Virus record (IMG/VR): IMGVR_UViG_3300032092_000043
Coordinates: 1-53,844 of that record
Source: a virus
Direction: 5' to 3' (one strand)
Length of the DNA stretch: 53,844 nt
The notes beneath the pieces are model-generated. The model was not told the DNA's origin. It searched no databases and was given only the letters and a program-made list of their open reading frames with translations. Position numbers and translations under genes: made by a program. Position 1 is the first letter of the stretch, and every line of letters starts with the position of its first letter. Positions 1 through 8,446 of this stretch are shown here, piece by piece.

Positions 1-117
1 GATCTTCGGATTATCGGTCTTTCTAACGGCGTTGATAACGCTTGGGGCGATGCTTTCACAGTAGTGCAAGTACAAGTCTCTCGCAGTCAATTCGTTGCAA
101 CCATTAACGCCATCTAA
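1..117 (+). CDS. Probable head decoration protein, 3' end (duplicate of the complete copy at 53262-53834)
   Basis: Codons 153-190 and the TAA stop of the 190-residue protein encoded in full at the right end. Position 1 is the first base of a codon, so the frame continues exactly across the circle join. An AAGGAG ribosome binding site follows the stop and serves the capsid gene at 129. This is not a separate or truncated gene. Confidence 0.9.
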   Translation, partial: DLRIIGLSNGVDNAWGDAFTVVQVQVSRSQFVATINAI

Positions 118-127
118 GGAGTCCAAT
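1..127. repeat. Left copy of 127-bp terminal direct repeat (circular contig overlap)
   Basis: These 127 bases are identical to the last 127 bases of the window. They lie inside a gene end and the following ribosome binding site rather than at a packaging locus, and 127 is a common assembler k-mer length. The simplest reading is that a circular (or circularly permuted) phage genome was opened here. Confidence 0.95.
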
Positions 128-128
128 C

Positions 129-1043
129 ATGGCAGCACCAATGCGCAGTACGGACTTTAGAAGCATCGTTGAACCAATAATGAACGAATGCTTCGATGGA
201 GTCTATGATCAACGTACCGACGAATGGTCACGGGTTTTCCGTGAGCAGGACGGTATTCCCCGCAACTACCACGAAGAACCAGTCCTTTATGGATTTGGAG
301 CCGCACCTCAACTGCCTGACGGAACTCCTGTTTCGTATCAGCAGGGTGGTGTTCTCTTCTTGCAACGCTATGTCTATAACGTGTTTGGCTTGGCCTTCGC
401 GTTGACCAAAGTGTTGGTTGAAGACGGCGACCACATCCGCATCGGTCAGGTCTACGCTCGCCACTTGGCTCAGTCTCTCATCGAGACAAAAGAGACCTTG
501 TGCGCAAACGTCTTGAATCGCGCCTTCAACAGCGCGTTTCCCGGCGGCGACGGCGTATCCCTGATCAACACGGCTCACCCCATCGTAAACGGTACTTTCA
601 GCAACCAGTTGACCACTGCGGCCAACCTGTCCCAGACTTCTCTGGAGCAGATGCTGATTCAAATCCGTCAAGCTGTGGACAACAACGGCAAGAAGATCCG
701 CCTTGTGCCCCGCCAATTGGTGGTGGCCCCCGGCAACGTCTTCCAAGCCGAAGTTCTGCTCAAGAGCGTCCTGCGCTCTGGTACAGCAAACAACGACCTG
801 AACCCTGTCAAGTCTATCGGCTTGCTGGACGAAGGCGCTGCTGTTATCAGCCGCTTGACCAGCCCAACGGCGTTCTTTGTTCAGACCGACGCCCCAGAAG
901 GCATGAAGCTCATGATGCGTCGCAAGCTCGAGAAAACCATGGAAGGTGATTTCGAGACTGACTCTATGCGCTACAAGGCCACCGAGCGTTACATCCCCGG
1001 GTTCACCGACCCGCGTGCAATGTACGGCACACCCGGCATGTAA
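129..1043 (+). CDS. Major capsid protein
   Basis: Product of 304 residues, read as the HK97-fold shell protein that builds the icosahedral head. The N-terminal helix and E-loop-like part (residues about 8-110) are followed by a core with the pattern seen in many phage and Mu gpT-like capsid proteins: an ANVLNRAFNSAF segment, a G-D-G-V-S-L-I-N-T-A-H-P segment, then GKKIRLVPRQLVVAPGNVF and a C-terminal strand region ending FFVQTDAPEGMKL. It sits directly after the decoration-like gene and the scaffold-like gene, the expected place in a head operon. The start is set by AAGGAG at 116-121. A strong terminator follows at once, consistent with high expression. The capsid role is an inference from family style and position; no homology search was run. 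Confidence 0.85.
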   Translation: MAAPMRSTDFRSIVEPIMNECFDGVYDQRTDEWSRVFREQDGIPRNYHEEPVLYGFGAAPQLPDGTPVSYQQGGVLFLQRYVYNVFGLAFALTKVLVEDGDHIRIGQVYARHLAQSLIETKETLCANVLNRAFNSAFPGGDGVSLINTAHPIVNGTFSNQLTTAANLSQTSLEQMLIQIRQAVDNNGKKIRLVPRQLVVAPGNVFQAEVLLKSVLRSGTANNDLNPVKSIGLLDEGAAVISRLTSPTAFFVQTDAPEGMKLMMRRKLEKTMEGDFETDSMRYKATERYIPGFTDPRAMYGTPGM

Positions 1044-1051
1044 AGCCAAGT

Positions 1052-1083
1052 GGGGCGGGAGTAAAAAACCCGCCCCTTTTTTT
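1052..1083 (+). terminator. Rho-independent terminator after the capsid gene
   Basis: GGGGCGGG (1052-1059) pairs perfectly with CCCGCCCC (1069-1076), with a nine-base A-rich loop, followed at once by seven T residues. It lies 8 bases after the capsid stop codon and would end or attenuate the head operon. Confidence 0.93.
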
Positions 1084-1115
1084 AATGTTTGGTCAAACTT
1101 TTCAAGGAGCAGACC

Positions 1116-2093
1116 ATGCCTCAATTTTCAGATGATCTCTTTCTGGGTTCCGCCCTTACCGTTCAAGGTATGGACGCCTACCCTGCTGTTTCAACTTTTA
1201 CTGGCTCAATTGCTACCACCACACTGACAGTCACCGCGATGCTTTCAGGTGACCCAATTTTTGTTGGTATGTTTATTGACAGCTCAACGTCTCTTACCAA
1301 TGGAACTTTTATTTCCGCTTTTGGTACAGGCACAGGTGGTGTAGGAACTTACACAGTAAACAACTCACAAACTGTAGCAAGCGCAACCATCATTGGTTCG
1401 GGTAATGCTTTGTTGTCAAACCCATCCCCAATGAGCGTAGGTGTTGGCCCTCTGGGTCGCATTTATGTTTGGGACGCTGTGCCGCAAGCCAAGCTGACGA
1501 ACAACATTGTTGCCGCTGTTATCACAACTGCCACCACGCTCACGCTGGCCGCAGGTGCTGGTGTTACATCCGCCACAATTCAAGGCGGCGCAACAGGCTT
1601 GCAACTTGACTGCCCTCGTGCGGTTTCTACAACCACAGGTGCTGGTACTCCGACTTCTGTCAACATTACTGTTTCTGGCTACGACTACTACGGTCAAGCC
1701 ATGAGCGAAGTAATTGCAACAGGAACAGTGGCATCAACAACTGTCAGCGGTAAAAAAGCCTTCTACCAAATTGCCAGCGTTGTCTCTTCTGGCGCAAGTG
1801 TGGTGACTGTTGCGGTGGGTACGACCGACATCTTGGGTGCGCCATTGCGCATCACTGATGCTGGGTACGTTACTCGCGCAGGCTGGAACAACACCTTAGC
1901 CGAAGATGCGGGCACTTTTGTTGCCGCTGCTACGCTGACGGCTACCACCACAACTGGCGATGTAAGGGGTACTTATCTGCCCTCATCGGCGGCGGATGGT
2001 ATCAAACGTCTCGTGATGGGAATCGCCCTGCCAGCAATTGCGGTAGGCCCAAATGCAACCCGTGTTGGCGCTCTCGGCGTCACACAAGCATAA
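1116..2093 (+). CDS. Structural protein with beta-rich GT repeats (head or appendage), unknown
   Basis: Product of 325 residues, almost free of charged residues and dominated by Thr, Ser, Gly, Ala and Val, as in beta-structured virion proteins. Residues about 25-95 form a module of the type G-S-I-x(n)-L-T-V-T ... G-T-G-T-G-G-V-G-T-Y-T-V-N-N-S-Q-T-V, a beta unit widely shared by phage appendage proteins. The rest (ITDAGYVTRAGWN, RGTYLPSSAADG) looks specific to this protein. ATG 1116 is chosen over the upstream in-frame TTG at 1089 because AAGGAG lies at 1104-1109. Its place after the capsid terminator suggests a decoration or head-fibre role, but this is inference. Confidence 0.6.
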   Translation: MPQFSDDLFLGSALTVQGMDAYPAVSTFTGSIATTTLTVTAMLSGDPIFVGMFIDSSTSLTNGTFISAFGTGTGGVGTYTVNNSQTVASATIIGSGNALLSNPSPMSVGVGPLGRIYVWDAVPQAKLTNNIVAAVITTATTLTLAAGAGVTSATIQGGATGLQLDCPRAVSTTTGAGTPTSVNITVSGYDYYGQAMSEVIATGTVASTTVSGKKAFYQIASVVSSGASVVTVAVGTTDILGAPLRITDAGYVTRAGWNNTLAEDAGTFVAAATLTATTTTGDVRGTYLPSSAADGIKRLVMGIALPAIAVGPNATRVGALGVTQA

Positions 2094-2103
2094 GGAGAAC
2101 GAC

Positions 2104-3417
2104 ATGGGTCAATTTAAACCAATGGTCAAAATGGAGACCACTGAGCCTTCAGTTGAACTGAAGCTCAAAAAAGGCGGCAAAGTGGCCAAAATGGTCAAAA
2201 AGGCTGACGGTGGCATGATGGGTTCGCCCATGAGCGCTGCTGGCGCTATGCCCCCTGCAATGCCTGCCCGTGGCGGCATGCCAATGGCTGGCTCACCAAT
2301 GAAGCCTTCGCTGGCCATGCGTCGTCGCGCCATGAAGGGCATGCCCGCTGGTGCTGGCCCTGCTGGTCCAATTGGCGGTGCAGCTTCAATGCAGACCTCA
2401 ATGCCTATGGCCCCTCCCACCATGAAAAAAGGCGGCAAGGCCGACATGGGCCAAGACAAGGCCATGATCAAAAAGGCCTTCAAGCAGCACGATATGCAAG
2501 AGCACAAGGGCGGCAAAGGCACTTCGCTCAAGCTCAAGCACGGTGGCAAGATGGCCGCTGGCGGTGGGATGCACATGATGCCTGACGGCAAAATGATGAA
2601 GAACTCTGCCATGAAGAGCGGCGGCAAGATGACCAAGGGCGGCATGGCTTGCGCAACTGGCGGCGTAGTCAACGGCCAAGGCGGCTTTGCTACTGGCGGT
2701 GTCGTTAAGGGCCAAGGCGGCTACGCCACTGGTGGCGTTACCAAGTCAAACGGTGGCGGCTACAAAGAAGGCGGCATGACCATGGTCGAAAAGGGCGGGA
2801 AGATGGTTCCTGACTTTGCGGCTGATGGCAAGGGCAAAATGAAAAAAGGCGGCAAGATCAAAGGCATGATGGGCGGCGGAATGATGGACGAAGGCATGAT
2901 GGGTGACGCCATGTACAAAAAAGGCGGTTCCACAAAAAAAGCCTACGCGGCGGGCGGGACTGTTAATTCAGGCCGTCCCGTCGCGATGCCCCAAGGCGCT
3001 AAAAAGCCATCACAGCCCGTAAGAACCAACCTTGTTGTTGGCACTTTCAAAAAGGGTGGCAAGGTCACCCCTGCTGAAGGTAATTTGATGAAGGCATTTG
3101 GGTCTGAGAACAAGACTGCTATGAAGCAGGCAAAGGCTCAATCCAACGATGTCTACAGCAAGTACCAGAAGATGAAAGATGGTGGTTCTCCAACTCCAGA
3201 TGAGCGTTTCTTTGACAAAAACAAAGAAGACCCAAAATCTGCAAGCGACAAAGCAAGTCGTGAGTTGGAAGATGCGATGAACCCCTTGAGTATGGTGAAG
3301 GAACTGGCTGGAAAGGCCAAGAAATACTTCATGCCCAAGGCTGACAGTGTGACCAAGACTAAGGAGTCTGTAACGGTTACACCAGCGGGTAAAAAGCGCG
3401 GCGGAATGGCTTGTTAA
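2104..3417 (+). CDS. Basic KKGGK-repeat virion-associated protein, unknown function
   Basis: Product of 437 residues of low complexity. Lys, Gly, Met and Ala dominate. The tripeptide KGG recurs throughout, usually as K-K-G-G-K, and residues about 185-220 hold three tandem units of the form A-T-G-G-V-V-x-G-Q-G-G. Residues about 300-437 are more ordinary, ending KKRGGMAC. No enzyme motif is visible. Lys/Gly-rich KKGG proteins of this style occur in the structural regions of many uncultured phages, where their role is unknown. The start has AAGGAG at 2093-2098, and a UUCG-loop terminator follows. The basic charge would suit contact with packaged DNA or an acidic partner such as the portal's neighbours (inference). 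Confidence 0.6.
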   Translation: MGQFKPMVKMETTEPSVELKLKKGGKVAKMVKKADGGMMGSPMSAAGAMPPAMPARGGMPMAGSPMKPSLAMRRRAMKGMPAGAGPAGPIGGAASMQTSMPMAPPTMKKGGKADMGQDKAMIKKAFKQHDMQEHKGGKGTSLKLKHGGKMAAGGGMHMMPDGKMMKNSAMKSGGKMTKGGMACATGGVVNGQGGFATGGVVKGQGGYATGGVTKSNGGGYKEGGMTMVEKGGKMVPDFAADGKGKMKKGGKIKGMMGGGMMDEGMMGDAMYKKGGSTKKAYAAGGTVNSGRPVAMPQGAKKPSQPVRTNLVVGTFKKGGKVTPAEGNLMKAFGSENKTAMKQAKAQSNDVYSKYQKMKDGGSPTPDERFFDKNKEDPKSASDKASRELEDAMNPLSMVKELAGKAKKYFMPKADSVTKTKESVTVTPAGKKRGGMAC

Positions 3418-3422
3418 AAACG

Positions 3423-3448
3423 AGTGGGGGCTTCGGCCCCTGCTTTTT
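3423..3448 (+). terminator. Rho-independent terminator with UUCG tetraloop
   Basis: GGGGC (3427-3431), TTCG loop (3432-3435), GCCCC (3436-3440). The stem is extended by G-T wobbles, a G-C and an A-T pair (3423-3426 with 3441-3444). The T run at 3444-3448 follows directly. It ends the transcript of the KGG-repeat gene. Confidence 0.85.
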
Positions 3449-3462
3449 ATTAAGGGAACAAA

Positions 3463-3873
3463 ATGGCTAACACAGTAGCAACGCAAACTATCTTTGATGG
3501 GGAGCGCACAGCAATTCAAAAATTTGATTTTTTGTGCGATGGCTCTGGCAATGAATCTGCGGTATTAAAAGTAGATGTGTCTACTCTTTCGTCAAGCAAT
3601 TCTGGCAAGGCGTGTGATGGCGTCACAATTCTAAAAATTTACGCATCAACGCATGGTTTGCAAGTAGAAATTTTGTGGGATGCAACAACTGATTTATTTT
3701 GTATTGGTGTTCCACAAAACACATTTTACAACATGGATTTTTCATTGTTTGGTGGACTTCCAAATAACGCGGGGGCTGGTAAAACTGGCGATATAAGATT
3801 TACAACAACGGACGCCGCCGCAGGAGATTTTTATTCAATCACACTTGACATGATTAAATCCTATGCCGACTAA
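3463..3873 (+). CDS. Conserved phage protein, probably virion, unknown
   Basis: Product of 136 residues, soluble, with a probable beta-sandwich pattern. Landmarks are KFDFLCDG near residue 20, then LQVEILWDATTD, a MDFSLFGGLPNN segment and a TGDIRFTT segment near residue 110. Small proteins with this pattern recur in the structural regions of marine and freshwater podoviruses, but no function is known to me. AAGGGA precedes the ATG. The 3' end overlaps the next start by 11 bases, which suggests translational coupling. Confidence 0.55.
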   Translation: MANTVATQTIFDGERTAIQKFDFLCDGSGNESAVLKVDVSTLSSSNSGKACDGVTILKIYASTHGLQVEILWDATTDLFCIGVPQNTFYNMDFSLFGGLPNNAGAGKTGDIRFTTTDAAAGDFYSITLDMIKSYAD

Positions 3874-4315
3874 ATCTTCTTCCCAGCATCGTTTAATGGC
3901 GGCAGTTGCGCATAACCCTGACTTTGCCAAAAAGACGGGCATACCTTCTAAGGTTGGCAAGGAATTTGTCAAGGAAGATGCAAAGATGGCGGGTGGTGGT
4001 TTGTATGCAAACATTGCCGCGAAGAAGCAACGTATAGCCTCTGGCTCTGGCGAGAAAATGCGTAGTGCTGGTAGCAAGGGCGCTCCCAAATCTAGCGATT
4101 TTGCCAATGCGGCTAAGACTGCCTCTTACAAAGAGGGCGGCAAGTCAACGGTCAACGCCGCAGGCAACTACACCAAGCCAGAGTTGCGCAAACGTATTTT
4201 CAATGATGTGAAGTCTGAGGCTACTGCTGGAACGGGTGCTGGACAGTGGTCAGCCCGCAAAGCACAGGTTGTGGCAAAGCGTTATAAAGACGCAGGTGGT
4301 GGTTATCGTGATTAA
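3863..4315 (+). CDS. Small basic structural-region protein with YKEGGK motif
   Basis: Product of 150 residues, rich in Lys, Ala and Gly. The N-terminal part (KKTGIPSKVGKEFVKED) and the C-terminal part (KPELRKRIFNDVKSEA, then GTGAGQWSARKAQVVAKRYK) look like two conserved blocks joined by a linker containing SYKEGGK near residue 92, the same motif style as the KGG-repeat protein upstream. The ATG overlaps the previous stop and the end overlaps the next start by 8 bases, so a cluster of three small basic genes (3863-4804) is probably translated together. Function unknown. Confidence 0.55.
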   Translation: MPTKSSSQHRLMAAVAHNPDFAKKTGIPSKVGKEFVKEDAKMAGGGLYANIAAKKQRIASGSGEKMRSAGSKGAPKSSDFANAAKTASYKEGGKSTVNAAGNYTKPELRKRIFNDVKSEATAGTGAGQWSARKAQVVAKRYKDAGGGYRD

Positions 4316-4547
4316 AAAGCCCCAGCAATCATTGAAGGCTTGGGGCGACCAAAAATGGAGAACGAAAAGTGGTAAAAAATCTTCTGAAACTGGTGAAAGA
4401 TATCTTCCAGAGTCTGCAATTAAGAGCCTTAGCCCTGCTGAGTATGCTGCGACGACCAAAGCAAAAAGAGCAGGCAAAGCCGCAGGAAAACAATTTGTAG
4501 CGCAACCCAAAAAGATTGCGCAAAAAACAGCTAAACACAGGTTTTAA
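4308..4547 (+). CDS. Small Lys-rich conserved phage protein (DUF5872-like)
   Basis: Product of 79 residues from GTG 4308. Lys and Ala dominate, with the conserved-looking core KSGKKSSETGERYLPESAI followed by LSPAEYAATTKAKR and KQFVAQPKKIAQKTAKHR. This matches my memory of a small basic family labelled DUF5872, which needs a database check. The GTG overlaps the previous stop (GTGATTAA), so the longer upstream start at 4236 is not needed. Nucleic-acid or virion contact is possible from the charge, but function is unknown. Confidence 0.5.
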   Translation: MIKKPQQSLKAWGDQKWRTKSGKKSSETGERYLPESAIKSLSPAEYAATTKAKRAGKAAGKQFVAQPKKIAQKTAKHRF

Positions 4548-4549
4548 TT

Positions 4550-4804
4550 ATGGCAAAAAAGACTCCCTCTCTTGCTATTGGTCGTGGTGAAAAGTTGCCT
4601 GCTTCTAAGGGGGCAGGGTTGACGGCTAAAGGTCGAGCCAAATATAACGCGGCAACAGGTAGCAATTTGAAAGCACCTCAGCCTCAAGGTGGCGCACGCA
4701 AGGATTCTTTTTGCGCTCGTATGAGCGGTGTGCCGGGGCCGATGAAAGACGAAAAAGGCAAGCCAACCCGTAAGGCGGCGGCGCTTGCGCGTTGGAAGTG
4801 CTGA
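4550..4804 (+). CDS. Small basic conserved protein (DUF6321-like)
   Basis: Product of 84 residues, highly basic, opening with SLAIGRGEKLP and a KGAGLTAKGRAKYNAATG block, then KDSFCARMSG and a C-terminal KAAALARWKC. The layout recalls a small family often called DUF6321 (memory, not searched). It is the last of three consecutive tiny basic genes between the KGG-repeat protein and the gp4-like adaptor. The ATG lies 2 bases after the previous stop. Confidence 0.5.
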   Translation: MAKKTPSLAIGRGEKLPASKGAGLTAKGRAKYNAATGSNLKAPQPQGGARKDSFCARMSGVPGPMKDEKGKPTRKAAALARWKC

Positions 4805-4805
4805 C

Positions 4806-5867
4806 ATGTCATATTCTGGTACTACAGGCACAACCGTTGTAACGGTCCAAACGCTGATTGATCACGGTGCTCGTCGCTGCGGTAAGTTGGCAGAAGAGCT
4901 GACCTCGGAGCAGGTCCTGAGTGCCCGCGAGTCGTTGTTTTTCCTCCTGTCCAACCTGATCAACATTGGCATTCAGTATTGGGCTATCAGCAAGAAGGTC
5001 TACGGCTTCACGGCAGACAAAGCAACGTACCTGCTGCCCCTTGGCGGCAACGACGTGCTCAATGCGTTGTACCGTTATATGAACCGCCCTGACGGCAGCT
5101 ACACATCATCCGCAGGCGGCACAGTGGCCAATCTGTACGATGGTGATGTAGACACGGTATGCACTCAAACCTCTGCAAATGGAAATTTTGCTATCAACTT
5201 TGGCCCGTCCAACCCCATTTTTATTGGCTCAATTGGGTTCCTGCCTGCCTCCAGCGGCACTAAATCATTCATCCTCGAATACTCGCTTGACAACGTGACT
5301 TGGGCAACCTTGGTTGATCTTGGGTCCATCGCCGTGGTCGATAACGAGTGGGTTTGGACCGACATTGCCAACGGCCAGACCGTGCCGTACTACCGCATCC
5401 GCGCCTATAGTGGGACCACCCTGAGCTTGCGAGAATTGTATTTTGGCAACAACAGCACAGAGATCACCATGTCGCGCCTAAACCGCGATGACTACACCAA
5501 CCTACCCAACAAGAACTTCACAGCCAATCAGCCGTTCCAGTTTTGGTTCAATCGCACGATTCCCCAGAGCGAGATCGTGCTTTGGCCAACGCCGCAAGAC
5601 GCCTTTTATCAAATGACCATTTGGTACTCACGCCAGATCATGGACGTGGGTGACCTGTATGGCGAGCTAGAGGTCCCTCAGCGCTGGTACGAGGCTGTGG
5701 TGATGATGTTGTCTCATAGGATGAGCCTTGAGCTGCCCGGGGTGGACGTTACGCGCACCCAGTACCTTGAAGGTCAAGCTGACAAATACCTTGCCATGGC
5801 CGAAGAGGAAGAGCGCGACAAGTCGCCCATCTACTTTGCTCCAAACATCTCCGTTTACACGAGGTGA
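4806..5867 (+). CDS. gp4-like head-to-tail adaptor with inserted discoidin (F5/8 type C)-like domain
   Basis: Product of 353 residues. The outer parts match the style of P22 gp4-like adaptor proteins that sit beneath the portal: helical SARESLFFLLSNLINIGIQYW (about 39-59), then after the insert SRLNRDDYTNLPNKNF, QFWFNRTI, IVLWPTP, and a helical tail with ERWYEAV-type helices. Residues about 97-215 interrupt this fold with a discoidin-like beta sandwich: ANLYDGDVDTVCTQ, then IGSIGFLPASS, FILEYSLDNVTWATLVD and PYYRIRAYSG. Such domains usually bind glycans or surfaces. ATG 4806 is 1 base after the preceding stop. The adaptor assignment rests on motif pattern and position. Confidence 0.68.
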   Translation: MSYSGTTGTTVVTVQTLIDHGARRCGKLAEELTSEQVLSARESLFFLLSNLINIGIQYWAISKKVYGFTADKATYLLPLGGNDVLNALYRYMNRPDGSYTSSAGGTVANLYDGDVDTVCTQTSANGNFAINFGPSNPIFIGSIGFLPASSGTKSFILEYSLDNVTWATLVDLGSIAVVDNEWVWTDIANGQTVPYYRIRAYSGTTLSLRELYFGNNSTEITMSRLNRDDYTNLPNKNFTANQPFQFWFNRTIPQSEIVLWPTPQDAFYQMTIWYSRQIMDVGDLYGELEVPQRWYEAVVMMLSHRMSLELPGVDVTRTQYLEGQADKYLAMAEEEERDKSPIYFAPNISVYTR

Positions 5868-5870
5868 TTG

Positions 5871-6233
5871 ATGGCCATTTTTCTGGACACCCTTGGATAC
5901 TCTGACATTGCAATTGCGATATGCGACCGCTGCAAGATGAAGCGCCCGCACGCCGTGATGCGCAATGATCCGAACTTCCCCGGTCTCCGCGTCTGCAACG
6001 AAGGCTGTGCAGATGAGCTTGACCCCTACCGTTTACCTGCTCGCAAAACCGAAAGGATAACGATTCGGTTTCCACGTCCTGACCTCCCCCTGAACGCAGG
6101 CGACAACTATTTGGTCAGTGGCGGCATCACTACCGTTGTACAAATTTCGACACAAGGCAACACCCAGACGCCAACCTCAAACGGAAACTTGGACACTATT
6201 GCCCCGAACCCACCAAACAACACGAGCACCTAA
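5871..6233 (+). CDS. Small protein with Cys-x2-Cys metal-site pattern, conserved between adaptor and fibre
   Basis: Product of 120 residues. CDRCKMK (about 20-26) and CNEGC (about 45-49) form a possible four-cysteine zinc site, followed by DPYRLPARKTE and the strand-like ITIRFPRPDLPL. The C-terminal 40 residues are Asn/Thr/Pro-rich and probably disordered. ATG 5871 is preferred to the overlapping TTG at 5868, with GAGG at 5861-5864. The stop shares bases with the next start (TAATG), so it is coupled to the fibre gene. Probably a minor virion or fibre-assembly protein (inference). Confidence 0.5.
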   Translation: MAIFLDTLGYSDIAIAICDRCKMKRPHAVMRNDPNFPGLRVCNEGCADELDPYRLPARKTERITIRFPRPDLPLNAGDNYLVSGGITTVVQISTQGNTQTPTSNGNLDTIAPNPPNNTST

Positions 6234-8437
6234 TGTCAGCACAAGTAACCATACTCCAACTGCCAGCCGCAGGTGCTATCACAGGCACTGAGGCGGTTCC
6301 TATTGTTCAAAATGGCGTCACGGTGCAGACGACCACGGCGGCGATCTCCGCATCTCCGTCGCAACCCTACACCTACCTGACCGTCACCCAAACACCTCAG
6401 TTAGCCAACAGCCGCTACGTTGGCGCGACCAACGGCTTGACGATCACTGACGGTGGTGCTCAGGGCGTGTTCAATATAACGACCACAGGCGCTCTTTTGT
6501 CGTTAGTGAACTCTGGTACTGGGTTTCAGGTAAAAACGTCTTCTACGGCCATTACAGGCCGCTCTATTGCCGTTTCTGGCGTTGGGTTGTCAATTTCCAA
6601 TGGAAGCGGCGTTTCTGGCGACCCTACAATCACTTTAGCTGGCCAAGTCCTGAATCTGGCTAACCTGAGCGCCAACGGCCTGATGGTGATCACCTCGGCT
6701 GGTGCGTTGTCGGCCACGTCAATCCTGAACGTGGTTGACCAGACCGCTGTGTTCAATGCGGACGGCACGACTGGCAACCCGACCATTGGTTTGGCGTCAA
6801 ACCCCATCATCCCCGGCACTGGGTCAATCTTTATCCCCGTGGGAACCACTGGTCAGAGGTCTTCTGGTGTAAACGGGCAGATTCGTTACAACAGCACCGA
6901 CGGAGCCTACGAGGGCTATTCTGCGGGCGCATGGCGTCAATTCTCGCTGTCTGGTGGCGTCACCTTGGTCAACACTGGAACGGGCCTCACAGGCGGTCCT
7001 ATTACGGGCGCGGGCACGATTTCCATTGACGTCACCGCCGTGACCGCTGGCTCTTATGGGTCTTCAACTCAGGTAGGAACTTTCACTGTCAACGCCCAAG
7101 GTCAACTGACTGCGGCTGCCAACGTGACAATCACCCCTGCCGCCATTGGCGCAGTGTCGTCTGTATCTGGAACCGCAAACGAAATAACCGCAACGGGAAC
7201 CACCACAGTCGTTATTTCGCTGCCTGCTGCTTTGACCTTTACTGGCAAGACGGTGACGGGTGGCACGTTCTTACTGCCAATCATTTCCTCGATATCAAAT
7301 AGCGGCACGATCACCATTCCGTCAGGAACCGACACGCTGGTTGCCCGCAACACTACCGACACGTTGACCAACAAGTCAATCAGTGGCACAGGCAACACGC
7401 TAACCAACATTGGCAATGCTTCGCTGACCAACAGCACGATCTCTGGCGTTTCGCTTGGGTCAAACCTGTTCAGCTTGACGATTGGTACTGGCCTTACTGG
7501 CACGAGCTACAACGGCTCTGCTGCGGTCACTGTGGCAATTGATTCAACCGTGGTGACCTTGACAGGCACGCAGACGCTGACAAACAAAACCATCAGCGGC
7601 GCAAGCAACACGCTTTCCAATATTGGTAACGCCTCGCTGACAAACAGCTCTGTGACCGTTGGAACGACTGCAATTTCGCTTGGCAGCAGCTCGCTGACGC
7701 TTGGTGGCCTGACTTCGGTTGCGGTCACTCAGGACCCAACGACGGCCCTTCAGCTTGCCACCAAGCAGTATGTGGACACCACCGTTGCGGTCGGTTTGAC
7801 TTTTCACCAGCCTGTGCAGGCGGCAACAACCACGACGCTTGCTACGACGACAGGTGGCACGGTCACTTACAACAACGGCACGGCTGGCGTCGGGGCAACC
7901 CTCACATTCTCCGTGGCGCTGACTGTCCTTGACGGTTACACGCTGGCCAACACAAACCGCGTTCTGATCAAGGACGAGGCCAACCAAGCTCACAACGGCG
8001 TCTATACATGGGCCACTGGTGGCACGGTATTGACCCGCGCAACGGATGCTGACACTTACGGCAGCGGAACCAACCAATTTAGCCAGAACGACTACTTCTT
8101 TGTCCAGAACGGAACTGTCAACAAAGGCACTTCTTATGTGGTGACAACTGCTGGAGTTATCACGTTTGGCACAACGGCAATCACGTTTGCTGAATTTAGC
8201 TCGTCTCAGGTTTACACAGGTACATCGCCAATCGTTATTACTGGCACGGTCATCTCTTTGACCACCGTTCCTGTTAACCTTGGTGGTACAAATCTGACTA
8301 GCTACACCATTGGCGATACGCTTTATGCAAGTGGCGCAACAACATTGTCTAAACTACCACTTGGTACGCAGGGTTTTGTGCTGACAGCGGGCGCAACTGG
8401 GCCTGTGTGGTCTGGCATCTCGGGCGGGACTTTCTAA
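6233..8437 (+). CDS. Tail fibre or appendage protein 1
   Basis: Product of 734 residues, Thr/Ser/Gly/Ala-rich. Residues about 370-480 hold two tandem units of the type T-L-T-N-K-(S/T)-I-S-G ... N-I-G-N-A-S-L-T-N-S, a repeat style common in phage fibre shafts. Residues about 505-660 carry a domain starting ATKQYVDTTVAVGLTF and including NRVLIKDEANQAHNGVY and TRATDADTYG, also frequent in fibres. The C-terminus ends GGTF, as does the appendage protein at 14132-15628. It is probably trimeric and part of the adsorption apparatus. The start overlaps the previous stop by one base. Confidence 0.75.
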   Translation: MSAQVTILQLPAAGAITGTEAVPIVQNGVTVQTTTAAISASPSQPYTYLTVTQTPQLANSRYVGATNGLTITDGGAQGVFNITTTGALLSLVNSGTGFQVKTSSTAITGRSIAVSGVGLSISNGSGVSGDPTITLAGQVLNLANLSANGLMVITSAGALSATSILNVVDQTAVFNADGTTGNPTIGLASNPIIPGTGSIFIPVGTTGQRSSGVNGQIRYNSTDGAYEGYSAGAWRQFSLSGGVTLVNTGTGLTGGPITGAGTISIDVTAVTAGSYGSSTQVGTFTVNAQGQLTAAANVTITPAAIGAVSSVSGTANEITATGTTTVVISLPAALTFTGKTVTGGTFLLPIISSISNSGTITIPSGTDTLVARNTTDTLTNKSISGTGNTLTNIGNASLTNSTISGVSLGSNLFSLTIGTGLTGTSYNGSAAVTVAIDSTVVTLTGTQTLTNKTISGASNTLSNIGNASLTNSSVTVGTTAISLGSSSLTLGGLTSVAVTQDPTTALQLATKQYVDTTVAVGLTFHQPVQAATTTTLATTTGGTVTYNNGTAGVGATLTFSVALTVLDGYTLANTNRVLIKDEANQAHNGVYTWATGGTVLTRATDADTYGSGTNQFSQNDYFFVQNGTVNKGTSYVVTTAGVITFGTTAITFAEFSSSQVYTGTSPIVITGTVISLTTVPVNLGGTNLTSYTIGDTLYASGATTLSKLPLGTQGFVLTAGATGPVWSGISGGTF

Positions 8438-8446
8438 GGAAAAATT

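Noticed and set aside
1-127. 127-bp repeat as the phage's true direct terminal repeat
   Set aside because: It lies inside a gene end in the head operon, and its length equals a common assembly k-mer, so an overlap artefact is likelier.
228-1124. Reverse-strand 298-codon frame over the capsid gene
   Set aside because: Antisense shadow crossing a strong terminator; no start signal.
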